A stretch of 64,000 nt of DNA. Origin: Kribbella sp. VKM Ac-2569. GTDB lineage: Bacteria > Actinomycetota > Actinomycetes > Propionibacteriales > Kribbellaceae. The DNA lies in the NCBI RefSeq assembly GCF_004216905.1, contig NZ_SGXJ01000009.1, positions 100,116 to 164,115 of the forward strand, read 5' to 3'. Shown piece after piece: positions 41,901 to 50,420 of the stretch; position 1 is the first letter of the stretch; each line of letters begins with the position of its first letter. Both the position numbers and the translations under genes were made by a program. The notes under the pieces were generated by a model that worked only from the letters and a program-made list of their open reading frames with translations, was not told the origin of the DNA and made no database searches.

Positions 41901-42965
41901 ATGGACCGGACCAACGCACTCGTCGAGCGGATCTTCCGGAACGCCGGAGCGGCGCTCGAGCTCTACTCCATCTACCTCGGCGAGCGCCTGGGCCTGTACC
42001 GGTCGCTCGCCGAGCAGGGCCCGGCGACGTCGGTCGAGCTGGCCGAACGCACCGGCACCAACGAGCGCTACATCCGCGAATGGCTGGAGCACCACGCAGC
42101 CAGCGGACTCGTCGACGTCGACGACGTCACCGCGGCTCCCACCGAACGGCGCTACACCCTGCCGCCCGAGCACGTTCCGGTGCTGGCTGATCCGGACCAC
42201 GTCGACTACCACGGCTACAAGGGAGTCGAGCTCGCCCGAGCGGCCCGCATGCTGCCGGACCTGGTCGAGGCGTACCGCACCGGCGACGCCCCGCCGCACC
42301 AGCCGTGGGAGCCAGAAGGACGGGCGGAGTTCAACCGGCCGACGTACCTGAACTTGCTCGGCAAACAGTGGCTGCCCGCCATTCCCGAGATCGACGAGCG
42401 ACTCCGCGCCGACCCACCGGCCCGGGTCGCCGACTTCGCCTGCGGCACGGGCTGGTCGTCGATCGCGATGGCCCAGGCCTATCCACGCATTACCGTGCAC
42501 GGCCTCGACCTCGACGAGGACGCCATCGCCGCAGCAACCCGGAATGCACTCGAGGCCGGACTGAGCGACCGCGTCACCTACTCGGTCGCGAACGCGTCGG
42601 ACTCCTCACAGAGCGGCCGGTTCGACCTGGTCACGATCCTGGAGGCCCTGCACGACATACCGCGACCCGTCGACGCGCTGCGGAGCGCGCATCAACTGCT
42701 GGCACCAGGCGGTTCGGTCCTGATCCTCGACGAGTTGGTCGAGGACGAGTTCACCGCCCCGGCCTCGGAGCTCGAGCGGTACCACTACGGCTGGAGCCTG
42801 ATGTCCTGCCTGCCGGACGCGATGGGTGATCCGGAGTCGGCCGCGACCGGCGCGGTGATGCGACCGGCGACGCTCCGCCGGTACGCAGGAGAGGCAGGAT
42901 TCCAGGAGGTGCAGATCCTCCCGTTCCACACCTCGCTGTTCCGTTTCTACCGACTCATCCCGTGA
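41901..42965 (+). CDS. SAM-dependent methyltransferase with N-terminal winged helix
   Basis: A 354-residue protein. Residues 15-80 form a winged-helix domain as in plant-type O-methyltransferases (ALELYSIYLGERLGLYRSLA, ERTGTNERYIREWLEHHAAS). Residues 165-280 are the class I SAM-binding fold: VADFACGTGWSSIAMAQAYP (motif I), HGLDLDEDAI and FDLVTILEALHDIPRPVDAL. The substrate is unknown. No strong RBS precedes the ATG. It overlaps the convergent sigma-factor gene by eleven bases. Confidence 0.9.
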   Translation: MDRTNALVERIFRNAGAALELYSIYLGERLGLYRSLAEQGPATSVELAERTGTNERYIREWLEHHAASGLVDVDDVTAAPTERRYTLPPEHVPVLADPDHVDYHGYKGVELARAARMLPDLVEAYRTGDAPPHQPWEPEGRAEFNRPTYLNLLGKQWLPAIPEIDERLRADPPARVADFACGTGWSSIAMAQAYPRITVHGLDLDEDAIAAATRNALEAGLSDRVTYSVANASDSSQSGRFDLVTILEALHDIPRPVDALRSAHQLLAPGGSVLILDELVEDEFTAPASELERYHYGWSLMSCLPDAMGDPESAATGAVMRPATLRRYAGEAGFQEVQILPFHTSLFRFYRLIP

Positions 42966-44199
42966 CCGCGTCGGCCTTCGCCTGCAAGTAGCGCTGTTCT
43001 GGGAGGCTCGTCGTACGGCGGGCTGCGGCCAGATAATGTTCGTGGGCCTTGGCCGGATCCCCCGCGCGCTCGTACAGGTGCGCACGGACCGCGTCCAGTC
43101 GATGGGTCTCGGTGATGTTCTTGTCGTCCTCGAGGGTCGCGAGCAGGTCGAGACCCGCCTGCGGACCCTCGACCTGGGCGAGCGCGATCGCGCGGTTGAG
43201 CGTCACCATCGGGTTCGGCGCGAGCTTCTCGAGCAGCAGGTACAGCGCGAGGATCTGCCGCCAGTCGGTCTCGTCCGCGCTCGGCGCCTCCGCATGTACG
43301 GCGGCGATCGCGGCCTGCAGCTGGTACGACCCGACCGCGCCCTGCTGCAGCGTGTGCAGGATCAGGTCGGCGCCTTCGGTGATCTGCGCGCGGTCCCACA
43401 ACGACCGGTCCTGCTCGTCGATCGGCACCAGACCACCGTCCGCGGTCGTGCGCGCGGCCCGGCGTGAGTCGGTCAGCAACATCAACGCCAGCAGGCCCGC
43501 AACCTCACCGTCGTCGGGCAGCGCCGCTCGCAGCATCCGCGTCAGCCGGATCGCTTCCGCCGTCAGCTCGACCCGCTGCAACTCCTCGCCGGAGCTGGCC
43601 GTATAGCCCTCGTTGAAGATCAGGTACAGCACCTGCAGTACGACGCGTTGCCGCTCGGCCCGCTCCGGCTCGGGCGGCATCACGAACCGGCTGCCCGCCG
43701 CCTTGATGCTCTTCTTCGCGCGGCTGATCCGCGGCGCCATCGTTGCCTCCGGCACCATGAACGCGCGCGCGATCTCCGCGGTGGTCAGACCGCCGACCGC
43801 CCGCAACGTCAACGCGACCTGCGAGGCCGGCGTCACCGCCGGGTGGCAGCACAGGAACAGCAGGGTCAACGTGTCGTCGGTGTCTGGTGCCTCGTCCACA
43901 TCGGCACCAGGCGAAACCAGCTCCTCAGGCCCGGCCATGGCCGCGACGTTGTCCTCGCGCCGCCGCCGCGCGTTCTCGCTCCGGAAGGCGTCCGTGAGCC
44001 GCCGCGTCGCGACCGTGATCAGCCAACCCCGCGGATTCGCCGGTACGCCGTCCACCGGCCACTGCGTCGCCGCCGCCAGCAACGCCTCCTGTACGGCGTC
44101 CTCACACAGGTCGAACTGCCCATGCCGCCGAGCCAGAAACCCCAGCACCTGCGGCGCAAGCTCCCGCAGCAGCCCCTCCACACTCACGCGCTCGTCCAC
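42955..44199 (-). CDS. SigJ/ECF42-like RNA polymerase sigma factor
   Basis: A 414-residue sigma factor with the ECF42-type layout. Region 2 is at residues 10-80 (VLGFLARRHGQFDLCEDAVQ, NPRGWLITVATRRLTDAFRS), region 4 at 110-170 (GGLTTAEIARAFMVPEATM), and a long helical C-terminal extension (about 190-400, DUF6596) contains LIFNEGYTASSGEELQRVEL, MLLTDSRRAARTTADGGLVP and PNPMVTLNRAIALAQVEGP. The group normally pairs with a DGPF/YCII-domain gene, which is not found here. The GTG start at 44199 lacks an RBS. The extension is thought to replace an anti-sigma factor. Confidence 0.9.
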   Translation of the reverse strand: MDERVSVEGLLRELAPQVLGFLARRHGQFDLCEDAVQEALLAAATQWPVDGVPANPRGWLITVATRRLTDAFRSENARRRREDNVAAMAGPEELVSPGADVDEAPDTDDTLTLLFLCCHPAVTPASQVALTLRAVGGLTTAEIARAFMVPEATMAPRISRAKKSIKAAGSRFVMPPEPERAERQRVVLQVLYLIFNEGYTASSGEELQRVELTAEAIRLTRMLRAALPDDGEVAGLLALMLLTDSRRAARTTADGGLVPIDEQDRSLWDRAQITEGADLILHTLQQGAVGSYQLQAAIAAVHAEAPSADETDWRQILALYLLLEKLAPNPMVTLNRAIALAQVEGPQAGLDLLATLEDDKNITETHRLDAVRAHLYERAGDPAKAHEHYLAAARRTTSLPEQRYLQAKADAVTG

Positions 44200-44216
44200 C
44201 CCACGTAGCGTACGCG

Positions 44217-44618
44217 TCAGCTGAACGACCAGCCTGACCACGCGTCGGCGCGGATCGTGATCACCGGGCCCTGCGGTGGGTCTGCCTCGTACTGCGGGTA
44301 CTTGGCTACCAGCAGCTCGACCGCTGCAGCGTGCTCGGGCAGCACGCGCGCGACCCCGTCGACCCGGACCCACCACAGATGCGCCCAGTTCTCGTCGTAC
44401 TCATCCACCAGCACGGCGACCCGCTCGTGCGCGGCGATGTTCCGCAGCCGCTTGAGCGCAGTCGTCGACTTCGGCTTCTGATCGATAGCGATGAACAGCT
44501 CGTCCGCGTGTACGGCGTACGTCACCGGGACGATGTGCGGGCGCAGATCCACCCCAACAGTCCCCAACCGCCCAACCCGCGCCGCCGCCACCCGAGCCCG
44601 GCACGTCGCCTCATCCAT
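44217..44618 (-). CDS. PPOX-class F420-dependent oxidoreductase
   Basis: A 133-residue split-barrel protein of the TIGR03668-like PPOX class. VAAARVGRLGTVGVDLRPHI opens it, then VTYAVHADELFIAIDQKPKS and WAHLWWVRVDGVARVL follow. GGAGG lies seven bases upstream of the ATG at 44618; a GTG two codons earlier is too close to it. These proteins bind F420 or a flavin and reduce small molecules; the substrate is unknown. It lies 18 bases upstream of the sigma factor gene on the same strand and may be its co-transcribed partner. Confidence 0.88.
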   Translation of the reverse strand: MDEATCRARVAAARVGRLGTVGVDLRPHIVPVTYAVHADELFIAIDQKPKSTTALKRLRNIAAHERVAVLVDEYDENWAHLWWVRVDGVARVLPEHAAAVELLVAKYPQYEADPPQGPVITIRADAWSGWSFS

Positions 44619-44650
44619 CCGCACCCTCCGACCCTAACCACCTCACCCCC

Positions 44651-44779
44651 ATTTGGCTGGCCTACCCACCAATTTGCCTGGCTGACCCATGACGTTCGGG
44701 GTTTGCCACCCTGAATATGGGTGGCAAAGGCACAACTTCATGGGTTGACCAGCCAAATTCGTGGGTCAGCCAGGGAAAT
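44651..44779. repeat. intergenic element: two direct and two inverted 18-mers around a hairpin
   Basis: Two direct copies of ATTTGGCTGGCCTACCCA (44651-44668 and, with changes, 44672-44689) are mirrored by two inverted copies (44741-44758 and 44762-44779). Spacing is 21 bases in each pair. In the centre TTTGCCACCC and GGGTGGCAAA (44702-44711, 44719-44728) form a perfect 10-bp stem with a seven-base loop. The whole can fold into a long nested cruciform. It occupies the gap between two minus-strand genes and could end transcription of the gene at 44809; it may also be a dispersed repeat family. Confidence 0.75.
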
Positions 44780-44808
44780 TGGGCGGGTGGGTTGTGGTGA
44801 GGGAGGGG

Positions 44809-46401
44809 TCACCGCTGCAGGTGGCGGAGGGTTGCTGTTGGGAGTTTGCGGGTGAGGGGGCCTAGGAGGGAGGCGTCGCGGAGGGCGGTTCGGGCGGCCA
44901 GGTGGCCGCAGGCTCCGTGGACGCCGCCGCCGGGGTGGATCGCGGAGCTGCCCAGGTACAGGCCCTCGACGAAGGTGCGGGCGCTGCCGAGGCCGATCGT
45001 CGGGCGGAAGATCAGTTGCTGGTGGAGTTGCATCGTCCCGCCGCCGACCGCGCCGAGCCCGAGCGCGGCGTTCCCCGACTCCAGCGCGGACGGGCGCTGC
45101 AGGTCGCGGTCGATGACGACGTCGCCGAAGCCGGGAGCGAACCGCTCGATCGCGCGTTCCATCCGGCCGGCCAGCTTCTCCGCGGAGGCGTCGTCGGCGA
45201 TCCCGCGCGGCAGGTGCGCGTACGCCCAGACCGCCTCGGTCCCGTCCGGCGAGCGCGTCGGATCCGCCTTCGTGGTCTGGCCGATCAACAGGAACGGCTG
45301 CGCCGGCACCCGCCCGGTGTCGAGATCGGCGGACAGGTGCACGAGCTCATCGACCGTCCCGCCGAGATGCACCACGCCGGCCGACCGGGCTTCGGGAGCC
45401 AGCCACGGGATCGGGCCGTGCAGCCGGAAGTTCAGCTTGACCGTCGGGTAGTCCCACTCGAACCGCTCGTCCAGGTCCCGCCGCAGCCCACCCGGAATGA
45501 GGGCCTGCGGCAACAACTCGCCGTACAGCACCGGCGCGGAGGTGTCCGCGACGACGGCGCGCTCGACGGTCACGGTCTCGCCGGAGGCGGTGTGTACGGC
45601 GGTCACTCGGCCCGCGGACACCTCGAGACCGGTCACCGGCGTACCCGGGACCAGCAACGCGCCCGCTCGCTCGGCGCGCCGTACCAGCGCGCCGGAGAAC
45701 GCCGAGGATCCGCCGGCCACGACCGGGAAGCCGACGTCCTGAGCCAGCATCGCGAGCAGCCAGCCCATCGTCCCGCTGACGGCGCCCGACAACGGCGCGT
45801 CCGCGTGCAGCGAGTTTCCAGCGATGATCGCCGGTCCGTGCCGTCCGTCGAACAGCTCCTGGCCCATCCGGTGCATCGGCATCGCCATGAATCGCGCGAA
45901 CCGCAGCAGCTCCCCCGCCGAGCCGAGTTTCCGGGCCAGCTTCACGCCCGGACCGATGGGCGGCCAGGTCGTGAGCAGCGCGTTCAGCAACGGCTCCCGG
46001 ATCGCTACGTACTGCTGGTACAGGCGCAACCACGCGTCACCGTCGCCCGAGTGCTCGGCGCCGAGCGACTTCGCGGTGTCCTCCGGATCCGGGTGGATCG
46101 CGGCCGCGGCGCCGTCGGTATCGAGCAGATGGACGAGCGGGAGCGGGGCATGCGCCCATTTCAGGCCGAACTTCTCGAGCTCCAGCGTCCGGAGCACCGG
46201 TGACGCGACCCCGAGCGGGTAGTTCGAACTGAAACGATCGCTGATCCAGCCGCCGTCCTCAGTCGAGCGGACAGCACCGCCGAACGTGTCGGCGGCTTCC
46301 AGGACCAGCACGTCCCAGCCCGCGTCGGCAAGCGTGATCGCGCTCACCAGCCCGTTCGGCCCCGAACCGATCACCACGGCATCAACACTGCGCGGCAGCA
46401 T
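44809..46401 (-). CDS. phytoene-desaturase-like FAD-dependent oxidoreductase
   Basis: A 530-residue flavoprotein. The dinucleotide motif AVVIGSGPNGLVSAITLADA and the FAD loop VLVLEAADTFGGAVRS open it, and the C-terminal LYLGSSAIHPGGGVHGACG is the closing FAD motif. The family contains carotenoid desaturases and isomerases (CrtI/CrtISO-like) and many uncharacterised NAD(P)/FAD proteins. No carotenoid genes are nearby, so oxidation of another lipophilic substrate is equally likely. The stop lies next to the intergenic repeat, and the ATG is nine bases from the stop of the CoA ester lyase gene. Confidence 0.88.
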   Translation of the reverse strand: MLPRSVDAVVIGSGPNGLVSAITLADAGWDVLVLEAADTFGGAVRSTEDGGWISDRFSSNYPLGVASPVLRTLELEKFGLKWAHAPLPLVHLLDTDGAAAAIHPDPEDTAKSLGAEHSGDGDAWLRLYQQYVAIREPLLNALLTTWPPIGPGVKLARKLGSAGELLRFARFMAMPMHRMGQELFDGRHGPAIIAGNSLHADAPLSGAVSGTMGWLLAMLAQDVGFPVVAGGSSAFSGALVRRAERAGALLVPGTPVTGLEVSAGRVTAVHTASGETVTVERAVVADTSAPVLYGELLPQALIPGGLRRDLDERFEWDYPTVKLNFRLHGPIPWLAPEARSAGVVHLGGTVDELVHLSADLDTGRVPAQPFLLIGQTTKADPTRSPDGTEAVWAYAHLPRGIADDASAEKLAGRMERAIERFAPGFGDVVIDRDLQRPSALESGNAALGLGAVGGGTMQLHQQLIFRPTIGLGSARTFVEGLYLGSSAIHPGGGVHGACGHLAARTALRDASLLGPLTRKLPTATLRHLQR

Positions 46402-46410
46402 GGTTCGAGC

Positions 46411-47238
46411 CTAACTGGCCCGGGCCTGGATCTCGCGCATCAGGGTGGTGAGCTCGCGGGCGCGGCCGATCATGGCGGGGTCGACCATGCGGCCGTCGGG
46501 GAGCACGATCACGCCTCCGTGGGCGACATCCGCCTTCTCGACGGCCGCGAGCAGCGCCTCCGCCTCGGCGACCTGGATCGCCGACGGAGTGAACGCCTCG
46601 ACGATCGTGGCGAGCTGCCGCGGGTGGATCGCCGTACGGCCGACGAATCCGAGCGCGCGGCCTTCCTGCGACGTACGGCGGAGACCGTCGAGGTCCTGCA
46701 CGTTCGGGTAGACCGACATCATCGGCGCGCCCAGGCCCGCTGCCCGCGACGCCGACACCAGCCGGCCACGCGCCCAGGCGAGACCCTCCGGGCCGTCCAC
46801 CCCGAGCGCACTGGACAGGTCCGCCTCACCGAGCGCGACCGCGACGACACGCGGATCGGCGCTCGCGATCTCGAAGGCCCGCTCGACGCCCAGCGGTGAC
46901 TCGATCAGCGCAGTGATCCTTGCTGACGGCACCTTTTCCAGGACTGTCTGCACATCGGACGCACTCTCGACCTTCGGCAACCGGATCCGCACCGCAGGTA
47001 CGGCGGAGATCGCCGCCAGGTCGTCCGCGATCCACGGTGTCCCGAGCGCGTTCACCCGGACCTCCACCCGCCCGTGGGAGTTCACCGCGATCCAGGCCAC
47101 CGCCCAGCCCCGCGCGTCCGCCTTGTCGGCGACCGGTACCGCGTCCTCGAGATCGAACACCACCAGATCGGGGCCCGCGGCAACAGCCTTCGCGAACCGG
47201 TCCGGCCGGTTGGCCGGAACATACAGTGCCGTCAGCAC
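46411..47238 (-). CDS. HpcH/HpaI (CitE-like) CoA ester lyase/aldolase
   Basis: A 275-residue TIM-barrel protein of the CitE-like branch. LYVPANRPDRFAKAVAAGPD, VFDLEDAVPVADKADAR (metal-site Glu and Asp), RIRLPKVESASDVQTVLE and ALIESPLGVERAFEIASADP are conserved, as is GRTAIHPRQLATIVEAF. It cleaves 3-hydroxyacyl-CoA or malyl-CoA-like esters. The GTG start follows GAGGGGG and lies twelve bases after the CoA transferase stop. The pair suggests activation of a dicarboxylic or hydroxy acid as a CoA ester and its cleavage; no hydratase is present in between. Confidence 0.9.
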   Translation of the reverse strand: MLTALYVPANRPDRFAKAVAAGPDLVVFDLEDAVPVADKADARGWAVAWIAVNSHGRVEVRVNALGTPWIADDLAAISAVPAVRIRLPKVESASDVQTVLEKVPSARITALIESPLGVERAFEIASADPRVVAVALGEADLSSALGVDGPEGLAWARGRLVSASRAAGLGAPMMSVYPNVQDLDGLRRTSQEGRALGFVGRTAIHPRQLATIVEAFTPSAIQVAEAEALLAAVEKADVAHGGVIVLPDGRMVDPAMIGRARELTTLMREIQARAS

Positions 47239-47250
47239 TTCAACGCCCCC

Positions 47251-48435
47251 TCACACCACTCCAGCTGCACGCAGCGCCGCCAGCTGAGCCGGCGTGACGC
47301 CGATCTCGGCGAGCACCTCGTCGGTGTTCGCGCCGTGCGGCCGGCCCGCCCACTTGATCGCCCCCGGCGACTCGGACAGCCGGAACAGCACGTTCTGCAT
47401 CTGCACCGGGCCAAGCTCATCGTCGTCGACGCTGACGATCGTCTCCAAAGCGGCGTACTGCGGGTCGCTCATGATCCCGCGGATGTCGTGCACCGGCCCG
47501 ACCGCGGCCTCGGCCTTCTCGAATTCCTCCATCACGAGCTCCAGCGGCCGCGCCGCGATCCACGAGCCGACCGCGTCGTCGAGCTCGTCGGCGTGCTGGG
47601 CCCGCTCGCGCCCGGTCGCGAACCACGGCTGTGCGACCAGATCGGCGCGCCCGACCAGCATCACCACCCGCTCGGCGATGCTCTGCGAGCTCGTCGAGAC
47701 GGCCACCCATCGGCCGTCGAGAGTCTTGTACACGTTCCGCGGGGCGTTGTTCGACGACCGGTTCCCGAGCCGCGGCTGCACGTACCCGGTCTGCTGGTAC
47801 GCCGTGATGCCGCCGCCGAGCATCATCAGGATCGGCTCGATGATCGCCATGTCGATCACCTGCCCCGCCCCGGACCGGTCGCGCTCGCGCAGCGCCACCA
47901 GGACGGCGTACGCCGTGGCAAGCGCGGTGATCCCGTCCGCGAGTCCGAACGGCGGCAACGTCGGCGGCCCGTCCGGCTCACCCGTGACCGCCGCGAACCC
48001 GCTCATCGCCTCGGCCAGCGACCCGAAACCGGGACGCCGCGACCACGGCCCGACCTGCCCGAACGCCGTCACCCGCGCGATCACCAGCCGCGGGTTCGCC
48101 TCGAGCAACACCTCGGGCCCGAGCCCCCAACGCTCCAGCGTGCCGGGCCGGAAGTTCTCGACGAGCACATCATTCTGTTTGACCAGATCGAGGAACACGT
48201 CCCGGCCGCGCGACAGGTCCAGCGTCGCGAGCCGCTTGTTCCGGCCGAGGGTCTTGAACCAGAGCCCGACACCGTCCTTCGAGGCGCCGTGCGTGCGCGC
48301 GGCGTCCGGGCGGGCCGGGTGCTCGATCTTCGTGACGTCGGCGCCGAAGTCGCCGAGGAAGGTCGCCGCCAGCGGTCCCGCGAACAGCGTCGCCGCCTCC
48401 AGCACCTTCACCCCGTCGAGCGGAGCAGGTCTCAT
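47251..48435 (-). CDS. CaiB/BaiF-family (class III) CoA transferase
   Basis: A 394-residue class III CoA transferase. GVKVLEAATLFAGPLAATFL, GADVTKIEHPARPD, NKRLATLDLSRGRDVFLDLV and VLVENFRPGTLERWGLGPE are hallmarks. The catalytic Asp expected after the GPWSRRPGFGSLAEAMSGFA segment is not the canonical PxYD; Phe-Gly-Ser occupies its place, as in some family members. The ATG overlaps the stop of the glycosidase-like gene (ATGA). It is therefore translationally tied to the sugar-type genes upstream, which is unusual. Confidence 0.92.
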   Translation of the reverse strand: MRPAPLDGVKVLEAATLFAGPLAATFLGDFGADVTKIEHPARPDAARTHGASKDGVGLWFKTLGRNKRLATLDLSRGRDVFLDLVKQNDVLVENFRPGTLERWGLGPEVLLEANPRLVIARVTAFGQVGPWSRRPGFGSLAEAMSGFAAVTGEPDGPPTLPPFGLADGITALATAYAVLVALRERDRSGAGQVIDMAIIEPILMMLGGGITAYQQTGYVQPRLGNRSSNNAPRNVYKTLDGRWVAVSTSSQSIAERVVMLVGRADLVAQPWFATGRERAQHADELDDAVGSWIAARPLELVMEEFEKAEAAVGPVHDIRGIMSDPQYAALETIVSVDDDELGPVQMQNVLFRLSESPGAIKWAGRPHGANTDEVLAEIGVTPAQLAALRAAGVV

Positions 48436-50420
48436 CCCGCGCACCTGAAGCCGATGTTCTCCGAGCGGTCGAGCCCGCCACCGGTCAGCACCAGCTTGAA
48501 GCTGACATCCGGGTCCTGCGGCCCGCCGTCGGCGTACCAGTCGGAGCCCTCGGCAACATAGTGCGAACCGCCCTTGAGGATGCAGAACCGGCTGCGGCCG
48601 TCGCGGTGCTCGCTCTCGGTCAGGTTCCACACCAGCGGCTCGCGCCGGACGAATCCCTCCTCGAGAGCGGCGATCTGCCACTCGTCCTCGGTAGGCAGCC
48701 GCCCGCCACGCCACGCGGCGTACGCCCGCGCGTCCGGCAGGTCGACGTACGTCACCGGCCGGTCCTCGGTCCCGGGCACGGGAGCCCCGTCGACCCAGTG
48801 CTGCAGGAACCGGTTCGCGATCAGCGGCCGATAACCGGTCGCCTGCACGAAGGCCAAGTACTCCGCGTTGGTCACCTCGGCAACAGCCACCGAGACACCA
48901 GGCAGCGAGACCTCACGCTCGACCGTCTGCATGTCGTGCAGGCGAGGCGGCAGCGGCTTCCACTCCTCGACGTACGGCGCGGTGTCGTACAACCCGGTCT
49001 CGCGCCGCCGGTGCCGGACCGTCAACGTCCGTTCCCCCGCCGGTACGTCGACCGTCGGACCGATATCGGCCGGCCCAGTAACGGCAGGCACCACGACCAG
49101 CTCGGCCGGACGCATCGGGAATGCGGACTCGCTGACGTGCGCCCGCGGCATCGTGCCCAACCGGCGGGCAGTCGCGCGGCACGAGGCGCCGGCGGTCGCG
49201 CCGACCCGGACGATCCCGGCCACGCCACGCCCCGGCACGGTCAGGTGTACGCCGTCGTCGTCCGCGGTGATCGGCACACCCGAGGTCACGTCGTACCAGT
49301 CGCCGACCTGATCCTCGGAGCGCAGCACGATGCCGTCGAAGTCTTCGTCGTGACGGTTGATCAGCGTCCAGAACGTGATGTCGGCCAGGTCGAACCTGGA
49401 CCCGAAGACGCCGTGGTCGCGGGCCGTCTCCGGGATCTCCGGCGTCAGCTGGATCCAGTCGCCGGCGATCAGCACCGGCGCGAACGCCCGCTGCGCGGCG
49501 ACCATCCGGCGCAGGGTCGCGCGGTCGCGGGCGTTCCATCCGACCCACGCCGAGAACACCGACTCCCAGATCAGCATGCCCACGCCGTTCACCCACGCGG
49601 ACTGCAACTCGTCGCTGTGGTCCCGGTTCCAGCGGCGGGTGTGGTGCATCATGTGCCGGCGCTCGAACAGGTGCGCCCTCAGTACGCCGGGCGCGTGGGT
49701 GTCGGCGAACCACTGCGCCCAGGACAGCGCATGGTCACCGATCCTTGCCATCGGCAACCGCGACTCGCCCTCCAGCGCGATCGCCGGGTTCGCCTGCCGG
49801 ATCGCGCGGGTGAACTTCGGGTCGCCCTCCTTGAGGGTGTCCAGGAACACGCCGTCGACCGCGTAGTCCGTGACCAAGGTCGCGAACTCGTCGGCGTCCG
49901 AGCGGTCCGCCCGGCGGGTGCCGACGTCCCACGGGTTGTAGTCGAAGAACACCTTCAGGCCGAGCCGGTGCAAGTCGTCGATCAACGCACGCAGGCCTGG
50001 TACGTCGCGGTAGAAGTCGAACTGGTTGCGGTCGTCGATCCCGATCACCGGGTACGCGTGCCAGAGCACGATCGCGTCGTACCCGCCGAACTCGGCGATC
50101 CCGTGCTCGACGAACCTCTCCGGCGTGAACTTCCCGGTCTCGACGTTGTAGAGCAGGTCGTCCCAGAGCCAGACGAGCGCCACCGAGTACGCCGTCTGGG
50201 TCCACTCGCGACCGGGCTGCTCGTAGTGCGAACCGTCGTACCGGGTCCGTTCGATCGCGCCGAACCGCCATTCGGCCAGTTTCGCCCGCCAGCGCGGCAG
50301 GTCGGCCGGGTCCTCCGGCGCGCCGAGGATCTTGGCGTCGTCCAGGAAGGACAAGTCGGTCCCGAGCCCGAGATCGACCCTGCCGGGTAGATCGATGGGC
50401 CGCGGTTCGAGCGGATTCAC
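48432..50420 (-). CDS. glycosidase-like TIM-barrel protein fused to an FGE-like (SUMF1-type) domain
   Basis: A 662-residue two-part protein without signal peptide. The N-terminal half (about 55-390) looks like a glycoside-hydrolase TIM barrel: GYDAIVLWHAYPVIGI, LGLKVFFDYNPWDVGTRRAD, DGVFLDTLKEGD and PAIALEGESRLPMARIGDHA supply acidic residues after strands. Residues 500-662 match the formylglycine-generating-enzyme fold: VAEVTNAEYLAFVQATGYRP, YVDLPDARAYAAWRGGRLPT and ILKGGSHYVAEGSDWYADGG, ending ENIGFRCAG. The paired active-site cysteines of true FGE are not seen, so that part is probably a structural or ligand-binding domain. Coupled to ribokinase upstream and CoA transferase downstream. Confidence 0.78.
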   Translation of the reverse strand: MNPLEPRPIDLPGRVDLGLGTDLSFLDDAKILGAPEDPADLPRWRAKLAEWRFGAIERTRYDGSHYEQPGREWTQTAYSVALVWLWDDLLYNVETGKFTPERFVEHGIAEFGGYDAIVLWHAYPVIGIDDRNQFDFYRDVPGLRALIDDLHRLGLKVFFDYNPWDVGTRRADRSDADEFATLVTDYAVDGVFLDTLKEGDPKFTRAIRQANPAIALEGESRLPMARIGDHALSWAQWFADTHAPGVLRAHLFERRHMMHHTRRWNRDHSDELQSAWVNGVGMLIWESVFSAWVGWNARDRATLRRMVAAQRAFAPVLIAGDWIQLTPEIPETARDHGVFGSRFDLADITFWTLINRHDEDFDGIVLRSEDQVGDWYDVTSGVPITADDDGVHLTVPGRGVAGIVRVGATAGASCRATARRLGTMPRAHVSESAFPMRPAELVVVPAVTGPADIGPTVDVPAGERTLTVRHRRRETGLYDTAPYVEEWKPLPPRLHDMQTVEREVSLPGVSVAVAEVTNAEYLAFVQATGYRPLIANRFLQHWVDGAPVPGTEDRPVTYVDLPDARAYAAWRGGRLPTEDEWQIAALEEGFVRREPLVWNLTESEHRDGRSRFCILKGGSHYVAEGSDWYADGGPQDPDVSFKLVLTGGGLDRSENIGFRCAG

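Noticed and set aside
48561..50390. 609-codon open frame on the plus strand opposite the glycosidase-FGE gene
   Set aside because: Antisense shadow, Arg/Val/Asp-rich, without domain or RBS.
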